Positions 34,802 through 44,326 of a stretch of 49,678 nt of DNA are shown in pieces (within the stretch, counting starts at the first letter, position 1; each line of letters begins with the position of its first letter). Origin of the DNA: Branchiostoma floridae (taxonomy: Eukaryota; Chordata; Leptocardii; Amphioxiformes; Branchiostomatidae); NCBI RefSeq assembly GCF_000003815.2, contig NC_049985.1, positions 19,394,039 to 19,443,716 on the forward strand, in the 5' to 3' direction. The position numbers and the translations under genes are program-made. Under the pieces are notes generated by a model, which was not told where the DNA came from, did not search any database, and saw only the letters and a list, made by a program, of their open reading frames with translations.

Positions 34802-35250
34802 AGATTAGGGATGGGTACCGGGACAGTGTACCAGTTTTTTCTTATTGGACCGGTCCAGAAAAATCGGACCTCAAAAAATTTGGCGGACCGGATGTTGGCT
34901 CTATTGGAAAATGGACAGATTATCTGATTAGGCATTCAAACGTTTCGGGGCTTACCGGTCGAAGAAAAATAACAAGGGCGAAGTAGTGTGTAGAGTCTAT
35001 AGTTATTTCTAACAAGTTCTACAGTCAATAGTTCAGACTGAGGCAGTTAGCCTTGTATTCTTTTAAAACTCCAGTGGGAGTCGAATACTCCACAAAACAG
35101 ATTTCTTTGTTGCGAAATGGACCATTGTTTTGATTATCGTCCATTCACAAGTTCTCACATACTGAATCAGGTCCAGGTTCAGGTCCGGACCTGATCCTCT
35201 GGACCTGAACCGGACCTGAATTTTCTGTACGGCACCCACTTCCTAATTTA
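34802..35250. mobile_element. TIR element, family C (GGTACCGG / GGTCC-rich)
   Basis: Left end 'ATTAGGGATGGGTACCGGGA' is the imperfect inverse of the right end '...GTACGGCACCCACTTCCTAAT'. The inner right part contains overlapping CAGGTCCGGACCTG palindromes. Phrases such as 'AAATGGACCATTGTTTTGA' recur in the partial copy at 48225-48440. No coding capacity. Confidence 0.65.
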
Positions 35251-36051
35251 GATGTCTTACGCCAACCCTGAGACTTCTACCAACACAAGGATCTAGAAAG
35301 ACCTTCCAAGACTATAATATTAAATAAAAGATGACATAAGACTTGTATTGAAAGATGCAGAAACCCGTAGTTTACTTTTATTTGTCATATTGTACAACAT
35401 TCGAGTGAAGACAGAATAATACTCACGGATATCTTACAGTGTTGGCAACAGAAGTTCGTTTTTGTAAACGCTTTTCAAAACATTTTAACTACTTGAGAAG
35501 AAAAAAACTTCAACATAACATCACGTTCCAAGAAATTAGTCATTTCGTTTTACTTTTGTATATTTTTCTAGTTAAACAATATATTTCAAACGACAGGTAA
35601 CATATGTAAAACATTGTATTTCTTTTATGGAATATGGAAAAAGAACGCTAACAGAGCATAAACCCCTGAAATCATTTAAGTTTACCCCCACAACATCCAG
35701 GTGGCGTACTTTAATGTATGTGTGAAAGAACAGTTTTATTTTCACTTATATGTGTAACATTTCTGAGCTGAACAACCCATCTACAACTGGTCTGTTTGGA
35801 AACGTCGAACGAAATCAACAGTATATAACTGTAAGAGTCATCTTACGCAAATCATCTTTAGTGAGCATCACTTTGTATCCTTGTAAAACTCTTCTTGATG
35901 TATTGTCATCATTACCTGGAGGTATTGTTTTTTATAATTCACATATCATTACATTGGTCTTCGTCACAGTTTAAAGGCATGACAATTTCATTCATCCCTT
36001 TTCACTTCTCCTGCACTATGCCTTTGTCACATCATTGCCATGCTGTCGGAA
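35251..36051. other. Intergenic, AT-rich, nothing recognised
   Basis: No exon or repeat recognised; ends at a 100-N gap. Confidence 0.4.
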
Positions 36052-36151
36052 NNNNNNNNNNNNNNNNNNNNNNNNNNNNNNNNNNNNNNNNNNNNNNNNN
36101 NNNNNNNNNNNNNNNNNNNNNNNNNNNNNNNNNNNNNNNNNNNNNNNNNNN
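36052..36151. other. Assembly gap
   Basis: 100 N, the placeholder size used for gaps of unknown length. Confidence 0.9.
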
Positions 36152-36270
36152 CGTTATCATATGGCCAAGTGCCGTGGACCAATCAGAAGGCCCCATTCCA
36201 TGTTGGTTATGACGCCGTAACACATAGATTTCGCTTCGCTCACTCGGTGGTTTTATTCGGTGGTTAAAGC
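36152..36270. repeat. Interspersed repeat, family B, copy 1
   Basis: 'ATCATATGGCC', 'CCAATCAGAAGGCCCCATTC' and 'GGTTATGACGCCGTAACA' also occur in the same order at 48870-48955. The left end is cut by the gap. It is followed by TTCGCTTCGCTCACTCGGTGG. Confidence 0.65.
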
Positions 36271-36469
36271 AAAGGACCAAGCGTTATGACACCTCAGGGT
36301 GGGTAATTAAGCCTTCATTCACATCAACCACCATGAGCTCATTTGTGCACATTCATACCTGGAAAATAGAATATCTTCTTCTTCTTACATATAGGATACA
36401 TATCATAATACTAACACTAATGATAATTCAATATATCAACCATTGAACTCTTTATCGTGGTAAATTATC
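36271..36469. other. Intergenic, nothing recognised
   Basis: AT-rich, no supported feature. Confidence 0.35.
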
Positions 36470-36543
36470 GCAGAAATGTATATTTCCCTGTCTATATATC
36501 TGTTGAGTGGCACAAATGTGCATTAAAAGGTCTTCATTCATTC
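36470..36543 (+). mobile_element. LINE 3' tail (tentative)
   Basis: 'AAATGTGCATTAAAAGGTC' followed by TTCATTCATTCA matches the 3' end of the minus-strand LINE at 42783-43290 (AAATGTGCAATAAAGGTC, then TTCATTCATTCAATG). A short ATTC tail after an AATAAA-like site is typical of CR1/L2-type ends. Only the last tens of bases can be assigned. Confidence 0.5.
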
Positions 36544-36904
36544 AATATATAGATGCCTGAAGGGTCATGCGGAGAATTACTGTTTTCAAGACGGTGAGTA
36601 CAGTTTCAGCATATTCCATAGAAATGTTCTTCAACACATGAGATGGTGTGTTTTCCTTTGTACTACCGACGGAACCTAATGTTTGATAATCTAAGTTTGA
36701 TAACATTATCTGAAGACACGGCGCCCCTTTACCATGATTTCTACTGCGCTGTACAATGTCTGACATGACATCATTCCTAACCACGCAAAAAAATGTAAAG
36801 TATTTTGTTCATTTCATAAATATGTTAAAGATTTATTCACACAATAACTTCGCTTGTTACCAGTAGCCTTTATCACCTTCGCGAAGGTTATATTTTCGAC
36901 AGCG
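36544..36904. other. Intergenic, nothing recognised
   Basis: No supported gene; ends at the start of the GT-rich tract. Confidence 0.35.
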
Positions 36905-37363
36905 TATGTATGTGTGTGTGTGTGTGTGTGTGTTAGTGTATGTTGTGTGTGTGTGTGTGTGTGTGAGTGTGTGTGTGTGTGTGTGTGAGTGTGTGTGAGT
37001 GTGTGTGTGTGTGTGTGTGTATGCTGTGTGTATGTGTGTGTGTCTGTCTGTCTTTGTGTGAGTGTGTGTATGTTGTGTGTGTGTGTGTGTGTGTGAGAGT
37101 GTGTGTGTGTGTGTGTGTGTGAGTGTGTGAGTGTGTGTGTGTGTGTGAGTGTGTATGTCTGAGTGTGTGTGTGTGTGTGTGTGTGTGTATGTTGTGTGTA
37201 TGTGTGTGAGTGTGTATGTCTGAGTGTGTGTGTGGGTGTGTGTGTGTGTGTGTGTATGCTGTGTGTATGTGTGTGTGTCTGTCTGTCTTTGTGTGAGTGT
37301 GTGTATGTTGTGTGTATATGTCTGAGTGTGTATGTCTGATTGTGTGTGTGAGTGTGTCTGTCT
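36905..37363. repeat. Long compound (GT)n microsatellite
   Basis: About 460 bp of alternating TG interrupted by TATGT, GAGTG and TCTG variants. Two stretches share 'GTATGCTGTGTGTATGTGTG' followed by TGTCTGTCTGTCTTTGTG (near 37020 and 37255), showing internal block duplication. Alternating purine-pyrimidine DNA can adopt Z-form. The minus-strand THTHTH-like frame is an artefact. Confidence 0.95.
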
Positions 37364-37548
37364 GGTTGTTAACTTGAGAATGAATGGATGGATTATCTGG
37401 ATATGGTGGTAGGTTTGGTGAGACAACGGCATGTTAAGATGGGGGTCTAGCGGTTTGTTTTTATGGTACAGCAGTGGAACTTCCGGTTTTGATATCTCGT
37501 GTTCTGGTTTGATATATCATCTGTGTTCTTCTGTCTTTATTTCTACAG

Positions 37549-37693
37549 AGTTTCCTTTGCTGTATCGCCTTCTCATCGCATTCGGTGCGTTCCTCTTGAT
37601 TGCGCTGATCGCAGCAGCGATTTACTTTTGTATAAGGAAACGCAGAAGGAGGGGCGGATATCACTACCCAAGAGACAGAACAACGAAACACAG
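37549..37693 (+). CDS. Exon: transmembrane helix and basic stop-transfer
   Basis: Acceptor TTTCTACAG, donor CAG|GTATGT. Phase 1 in, phase 2 out. An alternative acceptor two bases downstream (CAGAG) exists. Confidence 0.62.
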
Positions 37694-39298
37694 GTATGTG
37701 ATTCAAGCATCGCCAAATAGCAATTACTCAAGCAACTGGATATGACTTTGGAAACGGTCAGACGTTTTAGATAACATTCGTTATCTTTCGTCAGTGAGGA
37801 GATCCTGTTGGAGAGTAGGTCTGACAGTTTAAAAAAACATTGCTTGAGTAATTGACATTATTCAATGGATGTCTAACCTTCATCGACGCGATTCAAGTAT
37901 CTTTTGCCCGAGCTCGTCTAAGTCATACTTTTGTGTATTACGCAATATCTAAATCATCAAAATCGCGGAAATAACGAAACAGTGCCGCAGTGAACGAACC
38001 CAGCAGTGCCGCACCGGTGCCACAAGTGCAGTGAGAGTCCACCTTAACCACAAGGCCTCCAACTTGATTGATTCTGATGTCTACCTTTCAGGTTGGAGTC
38101 GCCGGTGGGATTGCCGCTGCCCATCACGACGCTGTCACCCCCAGCCTACACTAGGACCAGGCCACCCTCTCTATACCTGCCGCGTAGGGCACGGGGAGTT
38201 CAAGAGTCATCAGTAAGTTCTCTCTCCTTTATACTTGTTGTTAGATGTCCATCGCACTGCGATGATGACGCTGAAACCGAATTAGCAGAAATCAAGCAGA
38301 ACCAACCGGAATGAAGTATTCGTGCTAATCTCCAACCAGATCCACGGTGCGTAATGTATAGTATCAAACTTCCCGCAGCCCGTTTGACTCCCTTGGCTGG
38401 CTACACTCCTTGGCCAGCTTTGATATTATCTTATGGCACCGTAGGATCTGCTTGGAGATTATATTCGTGCCACATTCGAGTGGGAATTCCAAATAGACCC
38501 TATATCTCCTTCACAAGAGAAAGAGTGAGCCGAAATGCCGTCAGAATAACTATTCTTTGTCTATTCCTGGGTATTTGTAGTGCATTCTAGACATTCTCAC
38601 TGCATTCCAGATATTCTTTCTTACATAATTCGAAGTGGCTTGCCGTTTCGTTTCTCCGTCGAATGAATCAGAATGTTTCGAATAATGTTGGAATGCCGTA
38701 GAATGCGGTCATACTGAAGTTAGAATAGTTAGAATACACTTAGAACACTTGGATGCTGGTCGATGCTTCTCCAGTTCAAATGCACCTAGAAAGTTGAGTA
38801 TGATAAAAACATTCGGACGGCCCCAAAATGGGCAGAAATATCTGGAACGGGGCGAGAATTTCTAGAATGCACTACGAATTCCCAGGAATATGCAAAGAAT
38901 AGTCATCCTGACGGCATTCCGGCTAATTCTGCTTCTCGTGTGAAGGGGGCCTTTAGCTTGGCATGGCGATATTTTGTACGTATGATTTTACACGGAATAG
39001 TTCATCCAGTGCCCCTCATAGACCCGAGTGGCTCATATAGGGCAGCACGTTTCCTTGCTGTATCAGTAGCTAGCCCTTCCCGTTTAACGTGTTCGTGGCA
39101 CGTCCTCGAACATATACCAACATTTTACGTCCCTTCCGAAAGATGGTGTACCCACAGCCGATAAGGCCCCAAAAGCATTCCCTGTTGATGTTTTCATTCC
39201 ATTCGAGAGATTTGTTATTCTATATTTAATAGCTAGTCTACATCTATGTTTTTTTCTTCTTTTTTGTTCTGCAGGTGTACATAAAATTCCAGAAATGA
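37549..39298 (+). CDS. Type I membrane protein, transmembrane and tail exons (3' part)
   Basis: Join of 37549-37693, 38092-38212 and 39275-39298. Exon 1 encodes FPLLYRLLIAFGAFLLIALI plus AAAIYFCI, a single transmembrane helix, followed by the stop-transfer block RKRRRRGG and a basic, Tyr-containing tail. Exon 2 continues in phase with a Pro-rich tail (PLPITTLSPPAYTRTRPPSL). Exon 3 has a strong pyrimidine tract and ends VYIKFQK then TGA; it is the least certain. No ectodomain exon is recognised upstream in the window. The exons lie 5 kb before a cytokine-receptor-like gene on the same strand and could be the end of a paralogue, or the misplaced end of that gene. No Box1-type JAK-binding motif is evident, so receptor class is unassigned. 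Confidence 0.55.
38092..38212 (+). CDS. Exon: Pro-rich cytoplasmic tail
   Basis: Acceptor CTTTCAG at 38091; the first G completes AGG (Arg) with the previous exon. Donor TCA|GTAAGT at 38213 is a consensus site. It encodes LESPVGLPLPITTLSPPAYT, then a basic stretch LPRRARGVQESS. Confidence 0.55.
38326..38462. repeat. MITE family A, copy within receptor-tail intron
   Basis: Left arm 'TAATCTCCAACCAGATCCAC', right arm '...GGCACCGTAGGATCTGCTTGG' followed by AGATTA. Sits in the intron between the two tail exons. Confidence 0.75.
38498..38955. mobile_element. Foldback element with ~120-bp inverted arms
   Basis: The left arm (about 38505-38625: 'AAATGCCGTCAGAATAACTA', TTCTTTG, ATTCCTGGG, GTAGTGCATTCTAGA) is the inverse of the right arm (about 38835-38950: TCTAGAATGCACTACGAATT, CCCAGGAAT, CAAAGAATAGTCATC, TGACGGCATTCCGGC), roughly 85% identical by eye. 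Between them lie repeated GAAT-rich phrases. No ORF. Lies 36 bp after the family A MITE. Confidence 0.8.
39275..39298 (+). CDS. Exon: short terminal coding exon (tentative)
   Basis: A long T-rich tract (TTTTTTTCTTCTTTTTTGTT) precedes CTGCAG; the phase-0 frame gives VYIKFQK then TGA. A seven-codon final exon is plausible but short, so it rests on the quality of the acceptor and phase agreement only. Confidence 0.4.
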   Translation: MYIKFQK

Positions 39299-40395
39299 GA
39301 TGGTGTCGGGAAAAGGAGCACTTTAAAAAAGGCCAAGTAAACAAGAGTTCGGAGACCTCATATCTACATGAAATATTCTAATTATGCAAACAAAATTTAC
39401 ATCTGCATAATCCATGCTTGGTAATGTACACAGGTCACAGTGTTGACAATCCAACCATTTACTACATGTACTTAGGAGAATTATGACACTTAATTATGCA
39501 AATTAGGGACTTGTTTGCATAATTGATATATGCTAATGTTTCACTTACCACAAACTACATAATGTTACATGTATTTAAGCCTACAACAATGTATAAATGG
39601 ATTTTCCTCATTAGAAGTGCAAATTAATTCCTAATTTGCGTCACTTGTACTTTATTATGTACATCTCTGCCATTTGAAGATACTTACATACTGAATATCG
39701 TAGACATTCCTTGTTCCTATGTTCCATCATGCCGACGAACAACACACCACACACAGACAAACAGACAAACACACAAACATACCCCACACAATGTCTCCAT
39801 TTTCATTGAGATAAAGAAATAGTGCCATCAGATGATGTCTACATTTATCATGGCCGGATGCTTGTCCGGACTAAGCTCACCCCAAGCCCCTTTGCCTTTG
39901 CCCTGCCAGTGTCAGGATTCATATCAAGTAAGAAGCAACGATTGCAGAGGCCCGTATTGACATGGCAACAACCAAAAGACAACTTTTAAGAATACAACTT
40001 AAGCAAAGATGCTTTATATTATTTACCTAGCAGAACGGCACAGAAGAAAAGAATCTTAGATACATAAAAATAATCGGTACTAACATACTTTTGTGATATC
40101 TAACATTGCTAGTGGTTGATAACGTTACAGGATTTGCAATGAATGTTTGCATTTATTTGCGTTTGTGTTGAATTTTGTTTCACAATTTTGTATCTGAATA
40201 TTATTTTGATTGTACATTTGCTTTCGGGCGAGAAAATGCTAAAAACTGCCTATCATACTCAACGAAAAAAATTAATGAATAAACCAATTGTTTATACCAT
40301 ATCATTGTCGTTGATTTCATCAATGGTGATCAAAAATTGAGACCAACACATAAAAGCCTAGCTGTAGTAAACGCCTCTGTGGTCTACGTGAATGA
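39299..40395. other. 3' UTR/intergenic, AT-rich
   Basis: Contains a perfect 10-bp inverted repeat ATTATGCAAA (39493-39502) and TTTGCATAAT (39514-39523), loop 11, which includes octamer-like ATGCAAAT. No gene recognised. Nothing marks the 3' end of the upstream gene clearly. Confidence 0.4.
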
Positions 40396-40478
40396 TGACG
40401 TCACACAAGACACTGTCTTTTATAAATGATGACGTATGATAGACATTGCTCTATGATTGGTGCCTTACGTTGACGTCA
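40396..40478. promoter_or_regulatory. CRE cluster with inverted CCAAT (candidate)
   Basis: TGACGTCA at 40396-40403 and again at 40471-40478, a half-matching TGACGTAT between them, TATAAAT near 40420 and ATTGG (inverse CCAAT) near 40456. The combination resembles a cAMP-responsive promoter, but no transcription unit starts close by; the receptor start codon is 3.7 kb downstream. It could equally be part of an unidentified repeat. Confidence 0.3.
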
Positions 40479-40824
40479 TCTATTGTGGGCTTGCTTGTTA
40501 TGACCTTGTCCGACTCGAGGCCGATGCCCTCTCCCATGACCTTTTATCATTTTGTACTATTTTTCAATGCTGTACTATTGCCGCGATGATATAAGTTGCA
40601 TAACTTGTATTTTCTGATTATTTTGTTTGGTACATTTTTAGTAAATGCAAAATAAGACGGAGATGGGCACCGCCCTATAGATCAAGAGGTGTGAGAAGGA
40701 TTTGAACGTCTTATTATGTTGATATGATTGTGAAATCCTCATTTACTGCTACCATCCTGCCCAGTTATTCCATTCAAGCTCAACATTCATTCCAATCTTT
40801 CTTCCATAACGCATGCGCAGACTC

Positions 40825-41160
40825 GGTGTGTGTGGCGTAACTGGTAGAGCGTTCGGCTCGGAATCTAGAGGTTCTGAGTTCGATACCCGCCGTGCCCCCG
40901 ACGTTGTGCCCTTGGAAAGGCACTTAACCTTCTGTCTGTACTGTGTATGTCACTGTTAATATAACGTTAAGTTACTAACTTGAGTGCAGTGCCAAATACG
41001 CCCGAAAATGGCCTTTGAATCGTTGTATAAGTGGTTTGACTGGGACTAAAATTAACTCTCTGCCTTATTAGTGTCACTCTTTCTGTAAAAGTTAGCTGTA
41101 GGCAACACCCAGTGCCACTCGGAGACGGCACCTTTCACAACACCGGTCGCACCGTCACTG
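40825..41160 (+). mobile_element. tRNA-derived SINE
   Basis: Head: A-box-like TGGCGTAACTGGTAGAGCG and B-box-like GAGTTCGATACCC about 40 bp apart, the layout of a tRNA-type Pol III promoter, then a body with 'GTTGTGCCCTTGGAAAGGCA' and 'CTTAACC', a phrase common in animal tRNA-SINEs. The anticodon stem is mispaired, so it is not a working tRNA. The 3' end is approximate. Confidence 0.65.
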
Positions 41161-41524
41161 CCACGCTTCCATACAACCCGGGGTTTATATAGGGAGCTAA
41201 AATTAGTCTTCTGCGTCACAAGCTAATTATCATATTCAAATGAGATAGTTTAAGATGGTTGCCCGGGGGTTGCAATTATGTGGCTTGACCCCGACAAGAA
41301 TGATTATAGGTACCAAAATGTACGAAGATAGAACTTGCCATTGGGGAAAGTGGTGTAGGCCTAGGGAGAAAAAGTTGTTTTTCCGGTTACCCGTCTGACA
41401 CTAGCAAAATACTGCCAACCCTACTGATCTTTCATTTGAGGTTTTTCTGCTTGTAAAATGTATCTGTATCATTATCATGTTGAAGATACCAACGTCCTGA
41501 TGCATTTCAGGTTTAAAAAAAAAA
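41161..41524. other. Intergenic, nothing recognised
   Basis: No supported feature; ends with an A-rich run. Confidence 0.35.
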
Positions 41525-41627
41525 GTCTGAGTAACACAAACTCTGCTGTTCGGGGCTGTAATCCCCTCCTCTAGGTGGCCGGCGGATGTTGGGCGGGCTG
41601 CTATTTATAAGCGAGATTTAATCAGGC
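41525..41627 (-). mobile_element. Short TIR-like element, family E, copy 1
   Basis: 103 bp whose reverse complement matches 43019-43122 at roughly 85% identity by eye: GCCTGATTAAATCTCGCTTA, then GCAGCCCGCCCAACATCCGC, and GAGTTTGTGTTACTCAGAC at the end. Ends are weak inverted repeats (GTCTGAGTAA versus GCCTGATTAA). No coding capacity. Confidence 0.7.
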
Positions 41628-42049
41628 TAACGTCGTCCGAAATATAAAAGACAAAGAATCTCTACCCTGATTTTTCAGGAACGTTTTCAGAAACACCACA
41701 TAAATAGTAACGGGTACACTTGCCTAATGGACCGTGAATCTGAGCTAAAAAATAAACTCACTCAAACTCAACTCGACAAGCGAGGACGTTTCTGAAAGTG
41801 CGCACATTCGTCACTGCCCATATGTCTTCCCATGATCCCTAGCCATTGCCTTGATCTACAACGTTACAGAAAATGTAGTTACATGATAGTGTTAAATTAC
41901 TGGTGTTACATTAAACCTCTAAGCGCACACTCATGCTCAAAAACTGAAGTTATGTTTCCGATATACTTGCCGTATCTATATTTGGAAATGGTATGTTTTC
42001 CAACCAGTATTAACAGGTTCAACGTTATATATTGAAGCTTTATAATGTT
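41628..42049. other. Intergenic, nothing recognised
   Basis: No supported feature. Confidence 0.35.
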
Positions 42050-42196
42050 GTAGAGCTACGTCCAGAACCTGCTGGGGAATGCGGAATGTCACTTAGCCCT
42101 GACGCTATTGCTGCGCTGGCTGCGGACCGTCTGGTGTGGATGAAACTTGTGATCGACTCCGGCTCCGAGCTTCTAACCTACCATGACGTCATGTAA
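42050..42196 (+). pseudogene. LINE ORF2 C-terminal fragment
   Basis: A clean frame reads CGMSLSPDAIAALAADRLVW, then MKLVIDS, and ends at TAA 42194-42196. The pattern '-A--LA-DR--W--LV' close to a stop is the usual extreme C-terminus of endonuclease-type non-LTR retrotransposon ORF2 proteins. Only about 45 codons remain, so this is a truncated remnant. A different family from the minus-strand LINE below is likely. Confidence 0.5.
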
Positions 42197-42782
42197 AACT
42201 AATGATAAAGAATCGCCATATTGAATATAATACAATTTTTCGACTTCAGTCCGTAAAGGTCGTGACAGAGAGGACAGACGCTATGTACAGTGATTTACAG
42301 GTTCATTGTACTGGGGAAATTCCCCTAGCTCTAATTAAAGACTGCAACCCTTTCCGGCAGCGTGCCGGATCAGCGACACAGACGAACTCGTGGTTTCTAG
42401 TTCCAGAGCCAGGGCTCCACTGGACTACGTACGCTACCGAGCCCGTGGGCTTTCCTTGTGTCATCTGTTTAAGAGCCATGTCTACTACTCTAGTGAAAAC
42501 TGACGGGTTGCAACCGATCTTGTTGTTGACGCTTAACACTGGAGTCATAGTAACTCTAGTTGAGCTAGATTTAGGATTGTCAGCAAAAATCTGTAGCTAA
42601 AGTGATAAGTTCGGTTGACATGTTTACATGATGATGGATACGTACGCTGATTCACCTGAAACTATAGCTCGTGAAGATAATTAGGCTACTAGTATTCGAA
42701 ATATAAGTTTAAATTTAAACATCACACTGTGCATACCCATGCTGAAATCAGTTTTTGACTGAAACACTTCTTTATTTTTTTT
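42197..42782. other. Intergenic, nothing recognised
   Basis: A 132-codon open frame at 42202-42600 has no recognisable domain and no splice or Kozak support. Confidence 0.35.
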
Positions 42783-43290
42783 CATTGAATGAATGAAGAC
42801 CTTTATTGCACATTTTTGCCCCACTGGGCTAAGTACAGGTCACACGGTAAGAATCACATATATGTAACAATGGAAACAATCATACACATCTATATATGCA
42901 GATGTGCGTCTAATCTATTCTAGGACATTCGACTTCCTCTCGCTTCTTGGTAATTGTATAAATGTAGCTAGCTGTATGGTTGGTTAGAGTTGGTTTATCA
43001 AAAGCTGTCAGGAATATAGCCTGATTAAATCTCGCTTATAGCAGCCCGCCCAACATCCGCCGGCCCCCGCGGGGAGGGGCCAGTTACAGCCCTGGACAGC
43101 GGAGTTTGTGTTACACAGACTATCAGGAATATAAATTTCTCTTTACTATTCAAGTATCTAAAGTGGGGATATTTACTTAACACATAGTCAAATAAAATGT
43201 TCCTATCGCTATCATACAAAGGACAATCCATAGTAAAATGTACTTCATCTTCTACTTCATCAAAGCTTTTTTGGGGTCGAATACACTGGG
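42783..43290 (-). mobile_element. 5'-truncated LINE, 3' end with ATTC tail
   Basis: Read on the minus strand: FDEVEDEVHFTMDCPLYDSD matches the zinc-knuckle-like tail ('VEDE-HFL--CPLY---R') of CR1/RTE-type ORF2 proteins, followed by EKFIFL, an interruption, then a basic C-terminus ending YTITKKREEVECPRID and TAG. A short 3' UTR ends in CAATAAAGGTC and TTCATTCATTCAATG. The frame is broken by the family E insertion at 43019-43122. The upstream part of the element is absent. Confidence 0.75.
43019..43122 (+). mobile_element. Family E element inserted in the LINE, with 11-bp TSD
   Basis: TCAGGAATATA occurs on both sides (43008-43018 and 43123-43133) as an exact direct repeat, and removing the 104 bp plus one repeat would restore LINE-like order. 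Homologous to the inverse of 41525-41627. The 11-bp target-site duplication is longer than the 8 bp of hAT and close to that of Mutator-like elements or SINEs. Confidence 0.8.
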
Positions 43291-44226
43291 ACACCTGTCA
43301 GTATCAATGGCTCGTACCTCCCTCAGATGCCCAAGGGAGTACCCTTATGAGGCCACCTAGCGGATTGCTTACAAAGCGCAGCATAGGTAATGACTCATCG
43401 GGTGACACTTCCCAGAAGCCGGCCCCCTGTGCCTCACTTCCGCCGAGTTTCCAGTTTCCAGACCGCGTCAAACTCTGTAAACAACGTTACATAGCTTTAC
43501 ATATGATTCTTGGCTGATTTCTTGTTGCTCGATGTTTGTTTTCTACGAAGACTGGGACTCTTCAGTTTTATCGTGAACCAGGTAAGACCTTTGTTTACAC
43601 TGACTAAGGAGATATATAACGTTAGCATCGTCAGTTCTGTTGTACTGCGACACAAAAGAATCTCCGGGGACACAGGGTAGAAATGAGAGTAGAGTACAGT
43701 AGATACTATATAGATATTAGAGCAGAGTTTTTCATCCCAGAATACATTAACTGTAATTAGTTCAGTCAAGTTTGTTTGAGAGTGGGAACTTACTAAACAT
43801 TGATATTTTAGTTATAAAAGGGTTTGCGGAAAACCCTGGGCTCTGCACCAGGCCTAGGCTGTCTACAATTGACTTCTATCACATCAGGTTACCGAGATCC
43901 CCCATTCATATCCCCACCCGAATGCTTAAAACTTACACCCATTGCGCTGGGTTACTGTTGGCATGAGAGCATGTACTCAGCATACTATTGCCAAGATATC
44001 AGCCAGCAAAATAAACTGACATTTGTTTACTTGTTAAGAATTTCTAAGGGTCTGCAAACAGATAAGCTGTAACTTTAAAGGAGCTGGAAATATCTGTTGT
44101 GACTTACATGTAGCTTGACAAAAGGCAACTTACTGGGAACATCTCACATTTTTACTTCCATTTGACAGCAGCAGTGCCCAGAAGCAGGACAGCCCCATTT
44201 GGAGGAGTTGATCTGCCCTGACTAGA
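43291..44226. other. Upstream region of the receptor gene
   Basis: No coding exon recognised. A possible 5' UTR exon of the receptor precedes the ATG (acceptor-like TTTGACAGCAG near 44161-44171). No TATA or initiator can be assigned. Confidence 0.35.
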
Positions 44227-44326
44227 ATGCAGACTGGAGGTACCCACTCATGGTTCCACCTACTCAGCTGCCTCCTGGTGGCAGCAACCTGCACTACAGC
44301 ACAGACAGGGGGCTGTTCCTTGTATG
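44227..44326 (+). CDS. Exon: start codon and signal peptide
   Basis: ATG at 44227 in context TAGAATGC; codes [20 protein letters not shown] and [12 protein letters not shown]. Donor G|GTCAGT. Chosen as start because it opens a textbook signal peptide whose phase matches the Ig exon. Confidence 0.65.

Noticed and set aside
36857-37432. 191-codon minus-strand frame (His-Thr-rich)
   Set aside because: It is translation of the (GT)n microsatellite.
42202-42600. 132-codon plus-strand open frame
   Set aside because: No recognisable domain, no convincing splice sites, and an unrelated frame is open on the other strand over the same bases.
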